NCBI RefSeq assembly: GCF_002386445.1
Contig: NZ_DGIR01000019.1
Span: 62,001-126,000 of the forward strand
Direction: 5' to 3'
DNA length: 64,000 bases
Source: Pseudomonas sp. UBA4617
Lineage (GTDB): Bacteria; Pseudomonadota; Gammaproteobacteria; Pseudomonadales; Pseudomonadaceae
The notes below the pieces were generated by a model. It saw only the letters and a program-made list of their open reading frames with translations, was not told the DNA's origin and made no database searches. Shown here piece by piece: positions 30,115-38,887 of this stretch. Position numbers and translations under genes: made by a program. The first letter of the stretch is position 1; the number at the start of each line of letters is the position of its first letter.

Positions 30115-32343
30115 TCAAATACGCCGTGCGGCGTAACGCTTGAGCATGCTCGGGACGTCGAGAATCAACGCGATGCGACCGTCGCCGGTGATGGTGGCCC
30201 CGGACATGCCCGGGGTGCCCTGCAGCATCTTGCCCAGCGGCTTGATTACCACTTCTTCCTGGCCAACCAGTTGATCGACGACAAAGCCGATGCGCTGGGT
30301 GCCGACCGAGAGGATCACCACATGGCCTTCGTGCTGCTCTTCGTGCACCTGGCCCTGGACCAGCCAGCGCTTGAGGTAGAACAGCGGCAATGCCTTGTCG
30401 CGCACGATCACCACTTCCTGGCCGTCGACCACATTGGTGCGCGACAGGTCGAGATGGAAGATCTCGTTGACGTTGACCAGCGGGAAGGCGAACGCCTGGT
30501 TGCCCAGCATCACCATCAGGGTGGGCATGATCGCCAGGGTCAGCGGCACCTTGATGACGATCTTCGAACCCTGGCCCTTGGCCGAGAAGATGTTGATCGA
30601 GCCGTTGAGCTGGGAGATCTTGGTCTTCACCACGTCCATGCCGACACCACGGCCGGACACATCGGAAATCTCCGTCTTGGTCGAGAAGCCCGGGGCGAAG
30701 ATCAGGTTGTAGCAGTCCGACTCGCTCAGGCGCTCGGCGGCGTCCTTGTCCATCAGGCCCTTCTCCACGGCCTTGGCACGCAGGATGTTGGGGTCCATGC
30801 CCTTGCCGTCGTCGGAAATCGACAACAGGATGTGGTCGCCTTCCTGTTCGGCCGACAGCACCACCCGGCCAGTACGCGGCTTGCCAGCGGCCTCGCGCTC
30901 CTCAGGCATTTCCACGCCATGGTCGACCGCGTTGCGCACCAAGTGCACCAGCGGGTCGGCCAGGGCTTCGACCAGGTTCTTGTCGAGGTCGGTATCCTCC
31001 CCGACCAGCTCCAGGTTGATCTCTTTCTTCAGCTGCCGGGCCAGGTCACGCACCAGGCGCGGGAAGCGGCCGAAGACTTTCTTGATCGGCTGCATGCGGG
31101 TTTTCATCACCGCGGTCTGCAGGTCGGCGGTGACCACGTCGAGGTTGGACACGGCCTTGGACATGGCCTCGTCGCCGCTGTTCAGGCCCAGGCGCACCAG
31201 GCGGTTACGCACCAGCACCAGTTCGCCGACCATGTTCATGATCTCGTCCAGGCGCGCGGTGTCGACCCGCACAGTGGTTTCCGCTTCGCTGGCAGCGTGC
31301 TTGTCGGCAGCCGGGGCCGCAGCGCGTGGCGCCGCGGCAGGCTTGCTGGCGGGCGCAGGTGCGGCAGCTGCAGCAGGCTTGGCCACCGGCTGGCTGTCAG
31401 CCTTGGGCGCAGCCGGCGCCTGCACCTTGGCTGCGGCAGGGGCTTCGGCAGCGGCCACCTCGCCGCTGAACTTGCCCTTGCCGTGCAACTGGTCCAGCAG
31501 CGCCTCGAACTCGTGCTCGCTGATTTCGTCGCCACCGGCAGCGGGCTCGGCAGCGGCAGGCGCAGGGGCCTTGGCCGCCGGCAAGGCATCGGCCTGGAAC
31601 GTGCCCTTGCCATGCAGCTGGTCGAGCAGCGATTCGAATTCGGCGTCGGTAATTTCGTCGCCGGCCGCTTCCGGCGCGCTGGCGACCGCTGGCGCGGCAA
31701 GTTCGGCACTGAACTGGCCTTTGCCGTGCAACTGGTCGAGCAACGATTCGAACTCGGCATCGGTGATTTCGTCACCTTCAGCGCTGACGGTCTCGCCGTG
31801 CAGCTGCTCGTCGGCCGCTGCCTGGGCCTTGACCGCATCGAGCGAATCGAGCAACTGCTCGAACTCGCTGTCGGTGATGTCCTGCTCCGCGGCGGCAGCC
31901 TCGACCACCGGCTCCGGCGTCGCCGCAGCAGGCGCTTGGGCTTCTTGCGCAGCGCCCGGCTCGGCCAGACGCGACAAAGCCGCCAGCAACTCGGGGGTGG
32001 CCGGGGTCACTTCGCTGCGCTCGCGCACCTGGCCAAACATGCTGTTGACCGTATCCAGTGCCTCGAGCACCACGTCCATCAGTTCCGCATCGACCCGGCG
32101 CTCACCCTTGCGCAGGATGTCGAAGACGTTCTCGGCGATATGGCAGCACTCCACCAGCTCGTTCAGCTGGAGGAAGCCGGCGCCCCCTTTAACAGTGTGG
32201 AAACCGCGAAAGATCGCATTGAGCAGGTCGGCATCGTCGGGTCGGCTTTCCAGCTCGACCAGTTGCTCGGACAGTTGCTCAAGAATTTCGCCGGCTTCTA
32301 CCAGGAAATCCTGGAGGATTTCTTCATCGGCGCCGAAGCTCAT
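30115..32343 (-). CDS. cheA: Chemotaxis histidine kinase CheA
   Basis: This 742-residue kinase begins with an HPt domain whose phosphorylated residue is His49 in FHTVKGGAGF. Residues about 100-370 are an Ala/Pro-rich linker with four repeats of a short acidic helix (see separate entry). Then come the dimerisation domain, the HATPase_c kinase domain (LVHLVRNAVDHG N-box; DDGKGMD; GRGVGMDVV) and a C-terminal CheW-like domain. It phosphorylates CheY and CheB. I start at ATG 32343 with AGGAG 9 nt upstream rather than an adjacent TTG. It lies 12 nt after cheZ. Confidence 0.97.
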   Translation of the reverse strand: MSFGADEEILQDFLVEAGEILEQLSEQLVELESRPDDADLLNAIFRGFHTVKGGAGFLQLNELVECCHIAENVFDILRKGERRVDAELMDVVLEALDTVNSMFGQVRERSEVTPATPELLAALSRLAEPGAAQEAQAPAAATPEPVVEAAAAEQDITDSEFEQLLDSLDAVKAQAAADEQLHGETVSAEGDEITDAEFESLLDQLHGKGQFSAELAAPAVASAPEAAGDEITDAEFESLLDQLHGKGTFQADALPAAKAPAPAAAEPAAGGDEISEHEFEALLDQLHGKGKFSGEVAAAEAPAAAKVQAPAAPKADSQPVAKPAAAAAPAPASKPAAAPRAAAPAADKHAASEAETTVRVDTARLDEIMNMVGELVLVRNRLVRLGLNSGDEAMSKAVSNLDVVTADLQTAVMKTRMQPIKKVFGRFPRLVRDLARQLKKEINLELVGEDTDLDKNLVEALADPLVHLVRNAVDHGVEMPEEREAAGKPRTGRVVLSAEQEGDHILLSISDDGKGMDPNILRAKAVEKGLMDKDAAERLSESDCYNLIFAPGFSTKTEISDVSGRGVGMDVVKTKISQLNGSINIFSAKGQGSKIVIKVPLTLAIMPTLMVMLGNQAFAFPLVNVNEIFHLDLSRTNVVDGQEVVIVRDKALPLFYLKRWLVQGQVHEEQHEGHVVILSVGTQRIGFVVDQLVGQEEVVIKPLGKMLQGTPGMSGATITGDGRIALILDVPSMLKRYAARRI
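31474..31886 (-). repeat. Four tandem acidic-helix repeats inside CheA
   Basis: Within CheA residues about 152-290 the unit D-E-I-T-D-A-E-F-E-S-L-L-D-Q-L-H-G-K-G recurs. Two copies are nearly identical, one reads DEISEHEFEALLDQLHGKG, and the first is more diverged (DITDSEFEQLLDSLDAV). They are spaced by Ala/Pro/Glu linkers. In Vibrio CheA, a similar linker region (LID) carries the contact to ParC/ParP; these repeats are candidates for the same role. Confidence 0.7.
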
Positions 32344-32355
32344 CAAAGGTGCTCC

Positions 32356-33144
32356 TTAAAAACCCAGGCTGGACAGCAGATCATCGACATCGTCCTGACC
32401 GGACACGACGTCTTCACGCTTATCGGCATGAATCTGCGGACCTTCACCCCGAGTCGGATGTTTTTCTCGATCTTTTTCTGCGCGCAGTTGATCGTGGTCA
32501 TGCTGGATGCCGGCAAAGCGGTCGACCTGGCTGGCCATCAGCACCAGTTTCAGCAGGTTGCTTTCCACCTCGGTCACCAGCGCGGTGACACGTTTGATCA
32601 CCTGGCCGGTCAGGTCCTGATAGTCCTGGGCCAGCAGAATGTCGTTGAGGTGGCCGGCGACCTTGCGGTTACCTTCCGCGCTGTGCGTCAGGAAACTGTC
32701 AACGCGTTTCACCAGGTCACGGAACTCCGGCGCAGCGACCTCGCGACGCATGAAGCGTTGCCAGTCACTACTCAGGGCCGTGGCCTCGCTGGCCAGGTCG
32801 TTGAGCACAGGCGTGCTTTCCTCGACCAGGTCCATGGTGCGGTTGGCCGCGCCTTCGGTAAGCCTGACCACGTAGGACAGGCGCTCGGTGGCGTCGGTTA
32901 TCTGCGACACCTCCTCGGCCTGCGGCATGGTCGGGTCGATCTGGAAACTGACGATGGCGCTGTGCAACTCGCGGGTAAGCTTGCCGACTTCCTGGTACAG
33001 GCCACGGTCGCGGGTCTGGTTCAGTTCGTGGATCAGCTGTACCGCCTCGCCGAAACGGCCGTGCTCGAGGCTCGCGACCAATTCCTGGGCATGCTTCTTC
33101 AGGGTCGATTCGAACTCGCCCAAAGACGTTTGTGATGAATCCAT
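32356..33144 (-). CDS. cheZ: CheY-P phosphatase CheZ
   Basis: This 262-residue helical protein matches CheZ. The long hairpin helices contain TERLSYVVRLTEGAANRTMDLVEE near residues 85-108 and the catalytic-glutamine region DILLAQDYQDLTGQVIKRV near residues 155-173. The C terminus DDVDDLLSSLGF is the CheY-binding peptide. The ATG 33144 follows a G-rich ribosome site. It lies 19 nt after cheY. Confidence 0.96.
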   Translation of the reverse strand: MDSSQTSLGEFESTLKKHAQELVASLEHGRFGEAVQLIHELNQTRDRGLYQEVGKLTRELHSAIVSFQIDPTMPQAEEVSQITDATERLSYVVRLTEGAANRTMDLVEESTPVLNDLASEATALSSDWQRFMRREVAAPEFRDLVKRVDSFLTHSAEGNRKVAGHLNDILLAQDYQDLTGQVIKRVTALVTEVESNLLKLVLMASQVDRFAGIQHDHDQLRAEKDREKHPTRGEGPQIHADKREDVVSGQDDVDDLLSSLGF

Positions 33145-33163
33145 GGCGCCCCCCTGACGTGAC

Positions 33164-33538
33164 TCAGCCGTTGACGCGTTCGAAGATCTTCTCGATCTTC
33201 TCTTTGAGCACCTGGGCGGTGAACGGCTTGACCACATAGCCATTGACGCCGGCCTGGGCCGCTTCAATGATCTGGTCGCGCTTGGCCTCGGCGGTCACCA
33301 TCAGTACCGGCATGGCTTTCAGTTTGTCGCTGGCACGGACTTTACGCAGCAGGTCGATGCCGGACATGCCGGGCATGTTCCAGTCGGTCACCAGGAAGTC
33401 GTAATGGCCGTTTTCCAGCATCGGCAGCGCCGTGGTGCCGTCATCGGCTTCTTCGGTGTTGGTGAAGCCCAGATCACGCAACAGGTTCTTGATGATCCGC
33501 CGCATCGTCGAAAAGTCGTCAACGATGAGGATTTTCAT
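33164..33538 (-). CDS. cheY: Chemotaxis response regulator CheY
   Basis: This is a single REC domain of 124 residues with acidic pocket D7-D8, phosphoacceptor D52 (TDWNMPG), the Thr of VTAEAK and the Lys of VVKPF. It binds the flagellar switch (FliM) when phosphorylated by CheA. The start shown is the conserved family start MKILIVDD. The only Shine-Dalgarno sequence, GGAGG, lies 17 nt from that ATG but 5 nt from an in-frame TTG at 33550, so a four-residue extension (Met-Asn-Lys-Asp) is a real possibility. It begins the che operon after fliA. Confidence 0.96.
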   Translation of the reverse strand: MKILIVDDFSTMRRIIKNLLRDLGFTNTEEADDGTTALPMLENGHYDFLVTDWNMPGMSGIDLLRKVRASDKLKAMPVLMVTAEAKRDQIIEAAQAGVNGYVVKPFTAQVLKEKIEKIFERVNG

Positions 33539-33656
33539 GTCTTTGTTCAAGTAGACCTCCAAGCAGTCTCAAACACGCCCGGCTGCGAGCGCGCATTCAA
33601 TCAAATCGGTGCAACATGGAAAACGCACGTGGAAAACGACTGCAACGACACCGGGT

Positions 33657-34397
33657 TCAACGCGCCCGCCATTCCCCAAGGCGGCTGCGCAGGCGCGCGG
33701 CACACTGGCTGTGCAACTGGCTGACCCGCGACTCGCTGACCCCAAGCACCTCACCGATCTCCTTGAGGTTCAGCTCTTCGTCGTAGTACAGCGCCAGCAC
33801 CAGGCGCTCACGCTCCGGCAGGTTGGCAATGGCCTCGGTCAGGGCAGCCTGGAAGCGCTCGTCCTCCAGGCCACGTGCAGGCTCGACATGGCCGCTGGCG
33901 CCATCTTCATGCAGCCCTTCGTGCTCGCCGTCCTGCAACAGGTCGTCAAAGCTGAACAGGCGGCTGCCCAAGGTGTCGTTCAAGATCCCGTAGTAATCAT
34001 CGAGACTCAACTGGAGTTCGGCAGCAACTTCATGATCTTTAGCGTCACGCCCGGTTCTGGCCTCCACGGCACGCATCGCGTCACTGACCATGCGCGTGTT
34101 GCGGTGCACCGAACGCGGTGCCCAGTCACCCTTGCGCACCTCGTCGAGCATGGCCCCGCGAATACGGATGCCGGCGTAGGTCTCGAAGCTGGCACCCTTG
34201 CTGGCGTCGTACTTGTTGGCCACTTCCAGCAGGCCGATCATGCCGGCCTGGATCAGGTCCTCGACCTGCACGTTGGCCGGCAAGCGCGCCAACAGGTGGT
34301 AGGCGATACGCTTGACCAGCGGGGCATAGCGCTCGATCAGCTCGTACTGGGCGTCTTTCGATGCTCGGCTGTACATCTTGAAACCACTCGCATTCAT
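33657..34397 (-). CDS. fliA: RNA polymerase sigma28 factor FliA
   Basis: This 246-residue flagellar sigma factor shows region 2 (YSRASKDAQYELIERYAPLVKRIAYHLLARLP...VEDLIQAGMIGLLEVANKYD), region 3 (ARTGRDAKDHEVAAELQLS) and region 4 with helix-turn-helix (LNLKEIGEVLGVSESRVSQLHSQCAARL). It transcribes late genes such as fliC; three matching promoters are listed in this window. Its start overlaps the fleN stop by 4 nt. The 118-nt gap to cheY shows no clear promoter. Confidence 0.97.
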   Translation of the reverse strand: MNASGFKMYSRASKDAQYELIERYAPLVKRIAYHLLARLPANVQVEDLIQAGMIGLLEVANKYDASKGASFETYAGIRIRGAMLDEVRKGDWAPRSVHRNTRMVSDAMRAVEARTGRDAKDHEVAAELQLSLDDYYGILNDTLGSRLFSFDDLLQDGEHEGLHEDGASGHVEPARGLEDERFQAALTEAIANLPERERLVLALYYDEELNLKEIGEVLGVSESRVSQLHSQCAARLRSRLGEWRAR

Positions 34398-35227
34398 AAC
34401 ACAGGTCCCGCGCTGGTGGGCTGCACCAGGCGCTCGACAAAGAATTCCAGGTGACCACGCGGGTTGGCCGGCAGCGGCCAGCTGTCAACCTTCTGCGCAA
34501 TCGCCTTGAATGCCAGGGCACACTTGGAGCGCGGGAAGGCTTCGTAGACGGCGCGCTGCTTCTGCACGGCCTTGCGCACGCATTCGTCATACGGCACGGC
34601 GCCCACGTACTGCAGGGCGACATCGAGGAAGCGGTCGGTGACCTTGGTCAGCTTGGCGAACAGGTTGCGCCCTTCCTGCGGGCTCTGCGCCATGTTTGCC
34701 AGCACCCGGAAGCGGTTCATGCCGTAGTCGCGGTTGAGCAGCTTGATCAGGGCGTAGGCATCGGTGATGGATGTGGGTTCGTCGCAGACCACCAACAGCA
34801 CTTCCTGGGCGGCGCGGACGAAGCTGACTACCGAGTCACCGATACCGGCAGCGGTGTCGATGACCAGCACGTCGAGGTTGTCGCCAATTTCGCTGAACGC
34901 CTGGATCAGCCCGGCATGCTGGGCCGGCGCCAGGTGCACCATGCTCTGCGTGCCCGAGGCCGCCGGCACGATGCGCACGCCGCCAGGGCCCTGCAGCATC
35001 ACGTCACGCAGCTCGCAGCGCCCTTCGATGACATCGGCCAGGGTCCGCTTGGGGGTGAGGCCAAGCAGCACGTCGACGTTGGCCAGGCCCAGGTCGGCGT
35101 CAAGCAGCATGACCCTGCGGCCAAGCTCGGCCAGCGCCAGGGACAGGTTCACTGAAACGTTAGTCTTGCCGACGCCACCTTTGCCACCGGTCACGGCGAT
35201 CACCTGTACGGGATGCATGCTACCCAT
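34394..35227 (-). CDS. fleN: Flagellar number regulator FleN (MinD/ParA-like ATPase)
   Basis: The 277-residue ATPase has the deviant Walker A GGKGGVGKT near residues 14-22, followed by LLDADLGLANVDVLLGL and the membrane-targeting type C terminus. FleN binds FleQ and restrains it, keeping the cell to its normal number of polar flagella; together with FlhF it sets place and number. The neighbours are flhF upstream and fliA downstream. The start is the first Met (MGSMHP), with a weak AAGG upstream; the second Met at the fourth codon is an alternative. Confidence 0.95.
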   Translation of the reverse strand: MGSMHPVQVIAVTGGKGGVGKTNVSVNLSLALAELGRRVMLLDADLGLANVDVLLGLTPKRTLADVIEGRCELRDVMLQGPGGVRIVPAASGTQSMVHLAPAQHAGLIQAFSEIGDNLDVLVIDTAAGIGDSVVSFVRAAQEVLLVVCDEPTSITDAYALIKLLNRDYGMNRFRVLANMAQSPQEGRNLFAKLTKVTDRFLDVALQYVGAVPYDECVRKAVQKQRAVYEAFPRSKCALAFKAIAQKVDSWPLPANPRGHLEFFVERLVQPTSAGPVL

Positions 35228-35320
35228 GTCTGTTATTTACCTTGTCTCGCTGGGACCCAGGCCACACGTGGGGCAATTCTGCGTACCCCTTGGCATAGCT
35301 ACCTTGCACACGCTTCATCA

Positions 35321-36631
35321 TCAACCCGCTCGTCGTGGGTTGTGATAGAGATCAGCGAACATTTCGGCCATGGCCTCTTCGCTGGGCTCGTCCTGCTGCT
35401 GCACATTGACCGCGCGAGTGACCAACTGGTGCCCGCGCGGCAGGTGCAGGTCGTCAGGAATGCGCGGCCCATCGGTCAGGTAGGCCACTGGCAGTTCATG
35501 ACTGATGGCAAGGCTCAAGACGTCACCAAGGCTTGCCGTTTCATCGAGTTTGGTCAGGATGCAGCCGGCCAGGCCACAGCGCTTGTAGCTGTGGTAGGCG
35601 GCGGTCAGCACCTGCTTCTGGCTGGTGGTGGCCAGGACCAGGTAGTTCTTCGCGGCGATGCCGCGCCCGGCCAGGGTTTCCAGTTGCATGCGCAGGGCCG
35701 GGTCGCTGGCCTGCAGGCCGGCGGTATCGATCAGCACCACGCGCTTGCGCAGCAGCGGCTCCAGCGCTGCAGCCAGCGACTGGCCCGGGTCAACGTAAGT
35801 CACCGGCACGTTGAGGATGCGACCCAGCGTCTTGAGCTGCTCCTGAGCACCGATGCGGAAGCTGTCCATGCTCACCAACGCCAGGTTCTGCGCGCCGTAC
35901 TTGAGCACGTAACGGGCGGCCAGCTTGGCCAGGGTGGTGGTCTTGCCCATCCCGGCAGGGCCGACCATGGCGATCACACCGCCCTCCTCGATCGGCTCGA
36001 TCTCGGGGATTTCGATCATGCGCGCCAGGTGCGCCAGCAGCATGCGCCAGGCCTGGCGTGGCTCATCGATGCCAGCGGTCAGGTCCAGCAGTTCGCGGGC
36101 GATCGGGCCGGACAGGCCGATGCGCTGCAGGCGCCGCCAGAGGGTGGCCTGCTGTGGCTTGCTACCTTGCAGCTGGTTCCAGGCCAACGAGCCGAGCTGC
36201 ACTTCCAGCAGCTCGCGCAGGCCGGACAGCTCGGAGCGCATGGCATCGACCAGGCGCGCATCGACCGGCGCCGCAGCCGGGGCTGCAGCAGCAGGCTCGG
36301 GGGCGTCGACGTGCGGTTCGATCAACGGTTCGGCAGCAGTCAGCGACTGCCCGGCGAACAATTGGCGGTTGTTGTCGCTGCTGTCCGGGCGCGGGTCGAG
36401 CTCGGCGCGGGCAGTGGCGATGCGCGTATGGGTCTTGCGCAGCTCTTCTTCCAGCTCGGCATTGGGCACCCGCGGGGCCAGGGCGGACAGCTTGTAGTCC
36501 AGCGCAGCCGTCAGCTCGACACCTCCGGCGATGCGGCGGTTGCCAATGATGGCGGCGTCAGCGCCCAGCTCATCGCGGACCAGCTTCATGGCCTGACGCA
36601 TATCGGCGGCGAAAAATCGCTTAACTTGCAT
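35321..36631 (-). CDS. flhF: Flagellar placement GTPase FlhF
   Basis: The 436-residue SRP-type GTPase has a basic N-terminal domain (MQVKRFFAADMRQAMKLVRDELG), an Ala/Pro-rich linker, and an NG domain with G1 GPAGMGKTTTLAKLAARYV near residue 235. The DTAGL motif and LTKLDETASLG complete the GTP site. FlhF recruits the first flagellar basal-body components to the pole. It follows flhA with a GAGGTAG ribosome site overlapping the end of flhA. Confidence 0.96.
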   Translation of the reverse strand: MQVKRFFAADMRQAMKLVRDELGADAAIIGNRRIAGGVELTAALDYKLSALAPRVPNAELEEELRKTHTRIATARAELDPRPDSSDNNRQLFAGQSLTAAEPLIEPHVDAPEPAAAAPAAAPVDARLVDAMRSELSGLRELLEVQLGSLAWNQLQGSKPQQATLWRRLQRIGLSGPIARELLDLTAGIDEPRQAWRMLLAHLARMIEIPEIEPIEEGGVIAMVGPAGMGKTTTLAKLAARYVLKYGAQNLALVSMDSFRIGAQEQLKTLGRILNVPVTYVDPGQSLAAALEPLLRKRVVLIDTAGLQASDPALRMQLETLAGRGIAAKNYLVLATTSQKQVLTAAYHSYKRCGLAGCILTKLDETASLGDVLSLAISHELPVAYLTDGPRIPDDLHLPRGHQLVTRAVNVQQQDEPSEEAMAEMFADLYHNPRRAG

Positions 36632-36642
36632 TATCCACTACC

Positions 36643-38772
36643 TCAGCCGTTAGGGCCCACGGTGGCAACGATGGTGACTTGCTTGTTGTCCGGTATTTCC
36701 TGATACGCCAACACATGCAAATTCGGTACGGCCAGGCGACCGAAACGCGACAGCATGGCGCGGATCGGGCCGGCCACCAGGAGGATGGCCGGCTGGCCCT
36801 GCATCTCCTGGCGCTGCGCCGCTTCGATCAACGAACGCTGCAGCTTCTCGGCCATGCTCGGCTCCAGAAGAACACCGTCTTCCTGACCTTGCCCGGCCCT
36901 TTGCAGACTATTGAGCAAGATCTGTTCCAACCTTGGCTCCAGGGTAATCACTGGCAGCTCCGACTCAATGCCGACAATGCTTTGCACGATGGCGCGACAC
37001 AATCCGACGCGCACTGCCGCCACCAGCGCGGCGGTATCTTGACTCTTGCTGGCGTTGTTCGCGATCGCCTCGGCAATACTGCGAATATCACGCACCGGCA
37101 CTTGTTCCGACAACAGCGCTTGCAGCACCTTGAGCAAGCCCGACAAGGAAATGACACCCGGCACCAGCTCTTCTGCAAGTTTAGGCGATGCCTTGGCCAG
37201 CACTTGCAGCAATTGCTGGACCTCTTCGTGGCCGATCAGTTCGTGGCAATGCTTCTGCAGGATCTGGTTGAGGTGGGTGGCCACCACGGTACTGGCATCG
37301 ACCACGGTGTAGCCCAGCGACTGCGCCTGGGCGCGCTGGCCGACGTCGATCCATACCGCTTCCAGGCCAAACGCCGGGTCGCGCGCGGCGATCCCGTTGA
37401 GGGTGCCGAACACCTGCCCCGGGTTGATGGCCAGTTCGCGGTCCGGGTAGATCTCGGCCTCGGCCAGGATCACCCCCATGAGGGTCAGGCGATAGGCGCT
37501 GGGTTGCAGGTCGAGGTTGTCACGGATGTGCACGGTCGGCATGAGGAAGCCGAGGTCTTGCGAGAGCTTCTTGCGCACCCCCTTGATCCGCGCCAGCAAC
37601 TGGCCACCCTGGTTGCGGTCGACCAGCGGGATCAGCCGGTAGCCGACCTCCAGGCCGATCATGTCGATGGGCGTGACGTCGTCCCAGCCCAGCTCCTTGG
37701 TCTCCAGCGCGCGCTGCGGCGAAGGCAGCAGGTCCTGCTGGCGCTGCGCCTCTTGTTGCGCTTCGAGCTTGGCCTTCTGCTGCTTCTTCCACACCAGGTA
37801 GGCGCCACCGCCGGCCAGCAGGCCAAGGCTGAGGAAGGCGATATGCGGCATGCCCGGCACCAGGCCCATGACGATCATCAGCGCGCCGGACACTGCCAGC
37901 GCCTTGGGCGAATCGAACATCTGCCGGTTGATCAGCTTGCCCATGTCCTCGGAACCCGAGGCGCGGGTGACCATGATCGCGGCGGCGGTGGACAACAGCA
38001 GCGAAGGCAGCTGCGCCACCAAACCGTCACCGATTGTCAGCAAGGCATACACCTTGCCAGCATCACCGAAGCTCATGCCGTGCTGCAGCATGCCGATCAG
38101 CATGCCGCCGATCAGGTTGATGAACAGAATCAACAGCCCGGCGATGGCATCACCGCGGACGAACTTGCTGGCGCCGTCCATCGAACCGTAGAACTCGGCT
38201 TCCTGCGCCACTTCGGCACGGCGGTGCTTGGCCTGGGCCTGGTCGATCAGGCCGGCGTTGAGATCGGCGTCGATCGCCATCTGCTTGCCGGGCATGGCAT
38301 CCAGGGTGAACCGCGCGCTCACTTCCGAGATTCGCCCAGCGCCCTTGGTCACCACCACGAAGTTGATGATCATGAGAATGGCGAACACCACGGCACCGAC
38401 CACGTAGTTACCGCCAATAACCACCTCGCCGAATGCCTGGATCACCTTGCCGGCAGCGCCGTGGCCTTCCTGGCCATGCAGCATTACCACGCGGGTGGAG
38501 GCCACGTTCAAGGCCAGGCGCAACAGCGTGGCCACCAGCAGGATGGTGGGGAACGCGGCGAAATCGAGTGGGCGCAGGGCGTATACGCACACCAGCAGCA
38601 CCACGATCGACAAGGCGATGTTGAAGGTGAAGAATACGTCGAGCAGGAACGGTGGTATCGGCAACATCATCATTGCCAACATGACCAGCAACAACAGCGG
38701 TACACCCAGGTTGCCCCGACCGAGGCCGGCCAGGTTGTGACGGGCGTTGCTGATTAACTGAGTGCGATCCAC
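36643..38772 (-). CDS. flhA: Flagellar export gate protein FlhA
   Basis: The 709-residue inner-membrane protein has about eight N-terminal helices (NLGVPLLLLVMLAMMMLPIPPFLLDVFFTFNIALSIVVLL) and a large cytoplasmic domain (from about residue 330) that docks chaperone-substrate complexes. The FHIPEP signature region is seen as LRLALNVASTRVVMLHGQEGHGAAGKVI and RFTLDAMPGKQMAID. The start is GTG at 38772, supported by AGAGGA upstream and the family start DRTQLIS; the 24-residue upstream extension is not conserved. A -24/-12 promoter lies 57 nt upstream. Confidence 0.96.
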   Translation of the reverse strand: MDRTQLISNARHNLAGLGRGNLGVPLLLLVMLAMMMLPIPPFLLDVFFTFNIALSIVVLLVCVYALRPLDFAAFPTILLVATLLRLALNVASTRVVMLHGQEGHGAAGKVIQAFGEVVIGGNYVVGAVVFAILMIINFVVVTKGAGRISEVSARFTLDAMPGKQMAIDADLNAGLIDQAQAKHRRAEVAQEAEFYGSMDGASKFVRGDAIAGLLILFINLIGGMLIGMLQHGMSFGDAGKVYALLTIGDGLVAQLPSLLLSTAAAIMVTRASGSEDMGKLINRQMFDSPKALAVSGALMIVMGLVPGMPHIAFLSLGLLAGGGAYLVWKKQQKAKLEAQQEAQRQQDLLPSPQRALETKELGWDDVTPIDMIGLEVGYRLIPLVDRNQGGQLLARIKGVRKKLSQDLGFLMPTVHIRDNLDLQPSAYRLTLMGVILAEAEIYPDRELAINPGQVFGTLNGIAARDPAFGLEAVWIDVGQRAQAQSLGYTVVDASTVVATHLNQILQKHCHELIGHEEVQQLLQVLAKASPKLAEELVPGVISLSGLLKVLQALLSEQVPVRDIRSIAEAIANNASKSQDTAALVAAVRVGLCRAIVQSIVGIESELPVITLEPRLEQILLNSLQRAGQGQEDGVLLEPSMAEKLQRSLIEAAQRQEMQGQPAILLVAGPIRAMLSRFGRLAVPNLHVLAYQEIPDNKQVTIVATVGPNG

Positions 38773-38828
38773 CACGAGTCCTCTTGATGCAAAACTTTGA
38801 CGCCCCGGGGGCGCCTGGGCGTGGCTTT

Positions 38829-38843
38829 GCAAGAAGCCTTCCA
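38829..38843 (-). promoter_or_regulatory. Sigma54-like promoter of flhA
   Basis: TGGAAG-N5-TTGC on the minus strand keeps the essential GG and GC with correct spacing. The -12 element lies 57 nt before the GTG start, in line with the other flagellar sigma54 promoters here. Confidence 0.5.
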
Positions 38844-38887
38844 ACTTTGCCCGGCTTCAGGCGCTAATGCTTCAAGACGGGCATCTG

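Noticed and set aside
31474..31886. Regularly spaced repeats considered as a CRISPR array
   Set aside because: The repeats are in frame inside cheA, encode a helical motif, differ from one another, and the spacers are coding linker sequence.
32344..32346. TTG directly before the cheA ATG as start codon
   Set aside because: The adjacent ATG has better ribosome-site spacing and is the family start.
29908..33135. 1075-codon open frame on the plus strand opposite cheB, cheA and cheZ
   Set aside because: It mirrors well-conserved minus-strand genes codon by codon, has His/Gln/Asp-rich low-complexity translation typical of antisense frames in GC-rich DNA, and no ribosome site.
36679..38757. 692-codon plus-strand open frame opposite flhA
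   Set aside because: It is the antisense shadow of flhA with biased His/Gln/Arg composition and no recognisable domain.
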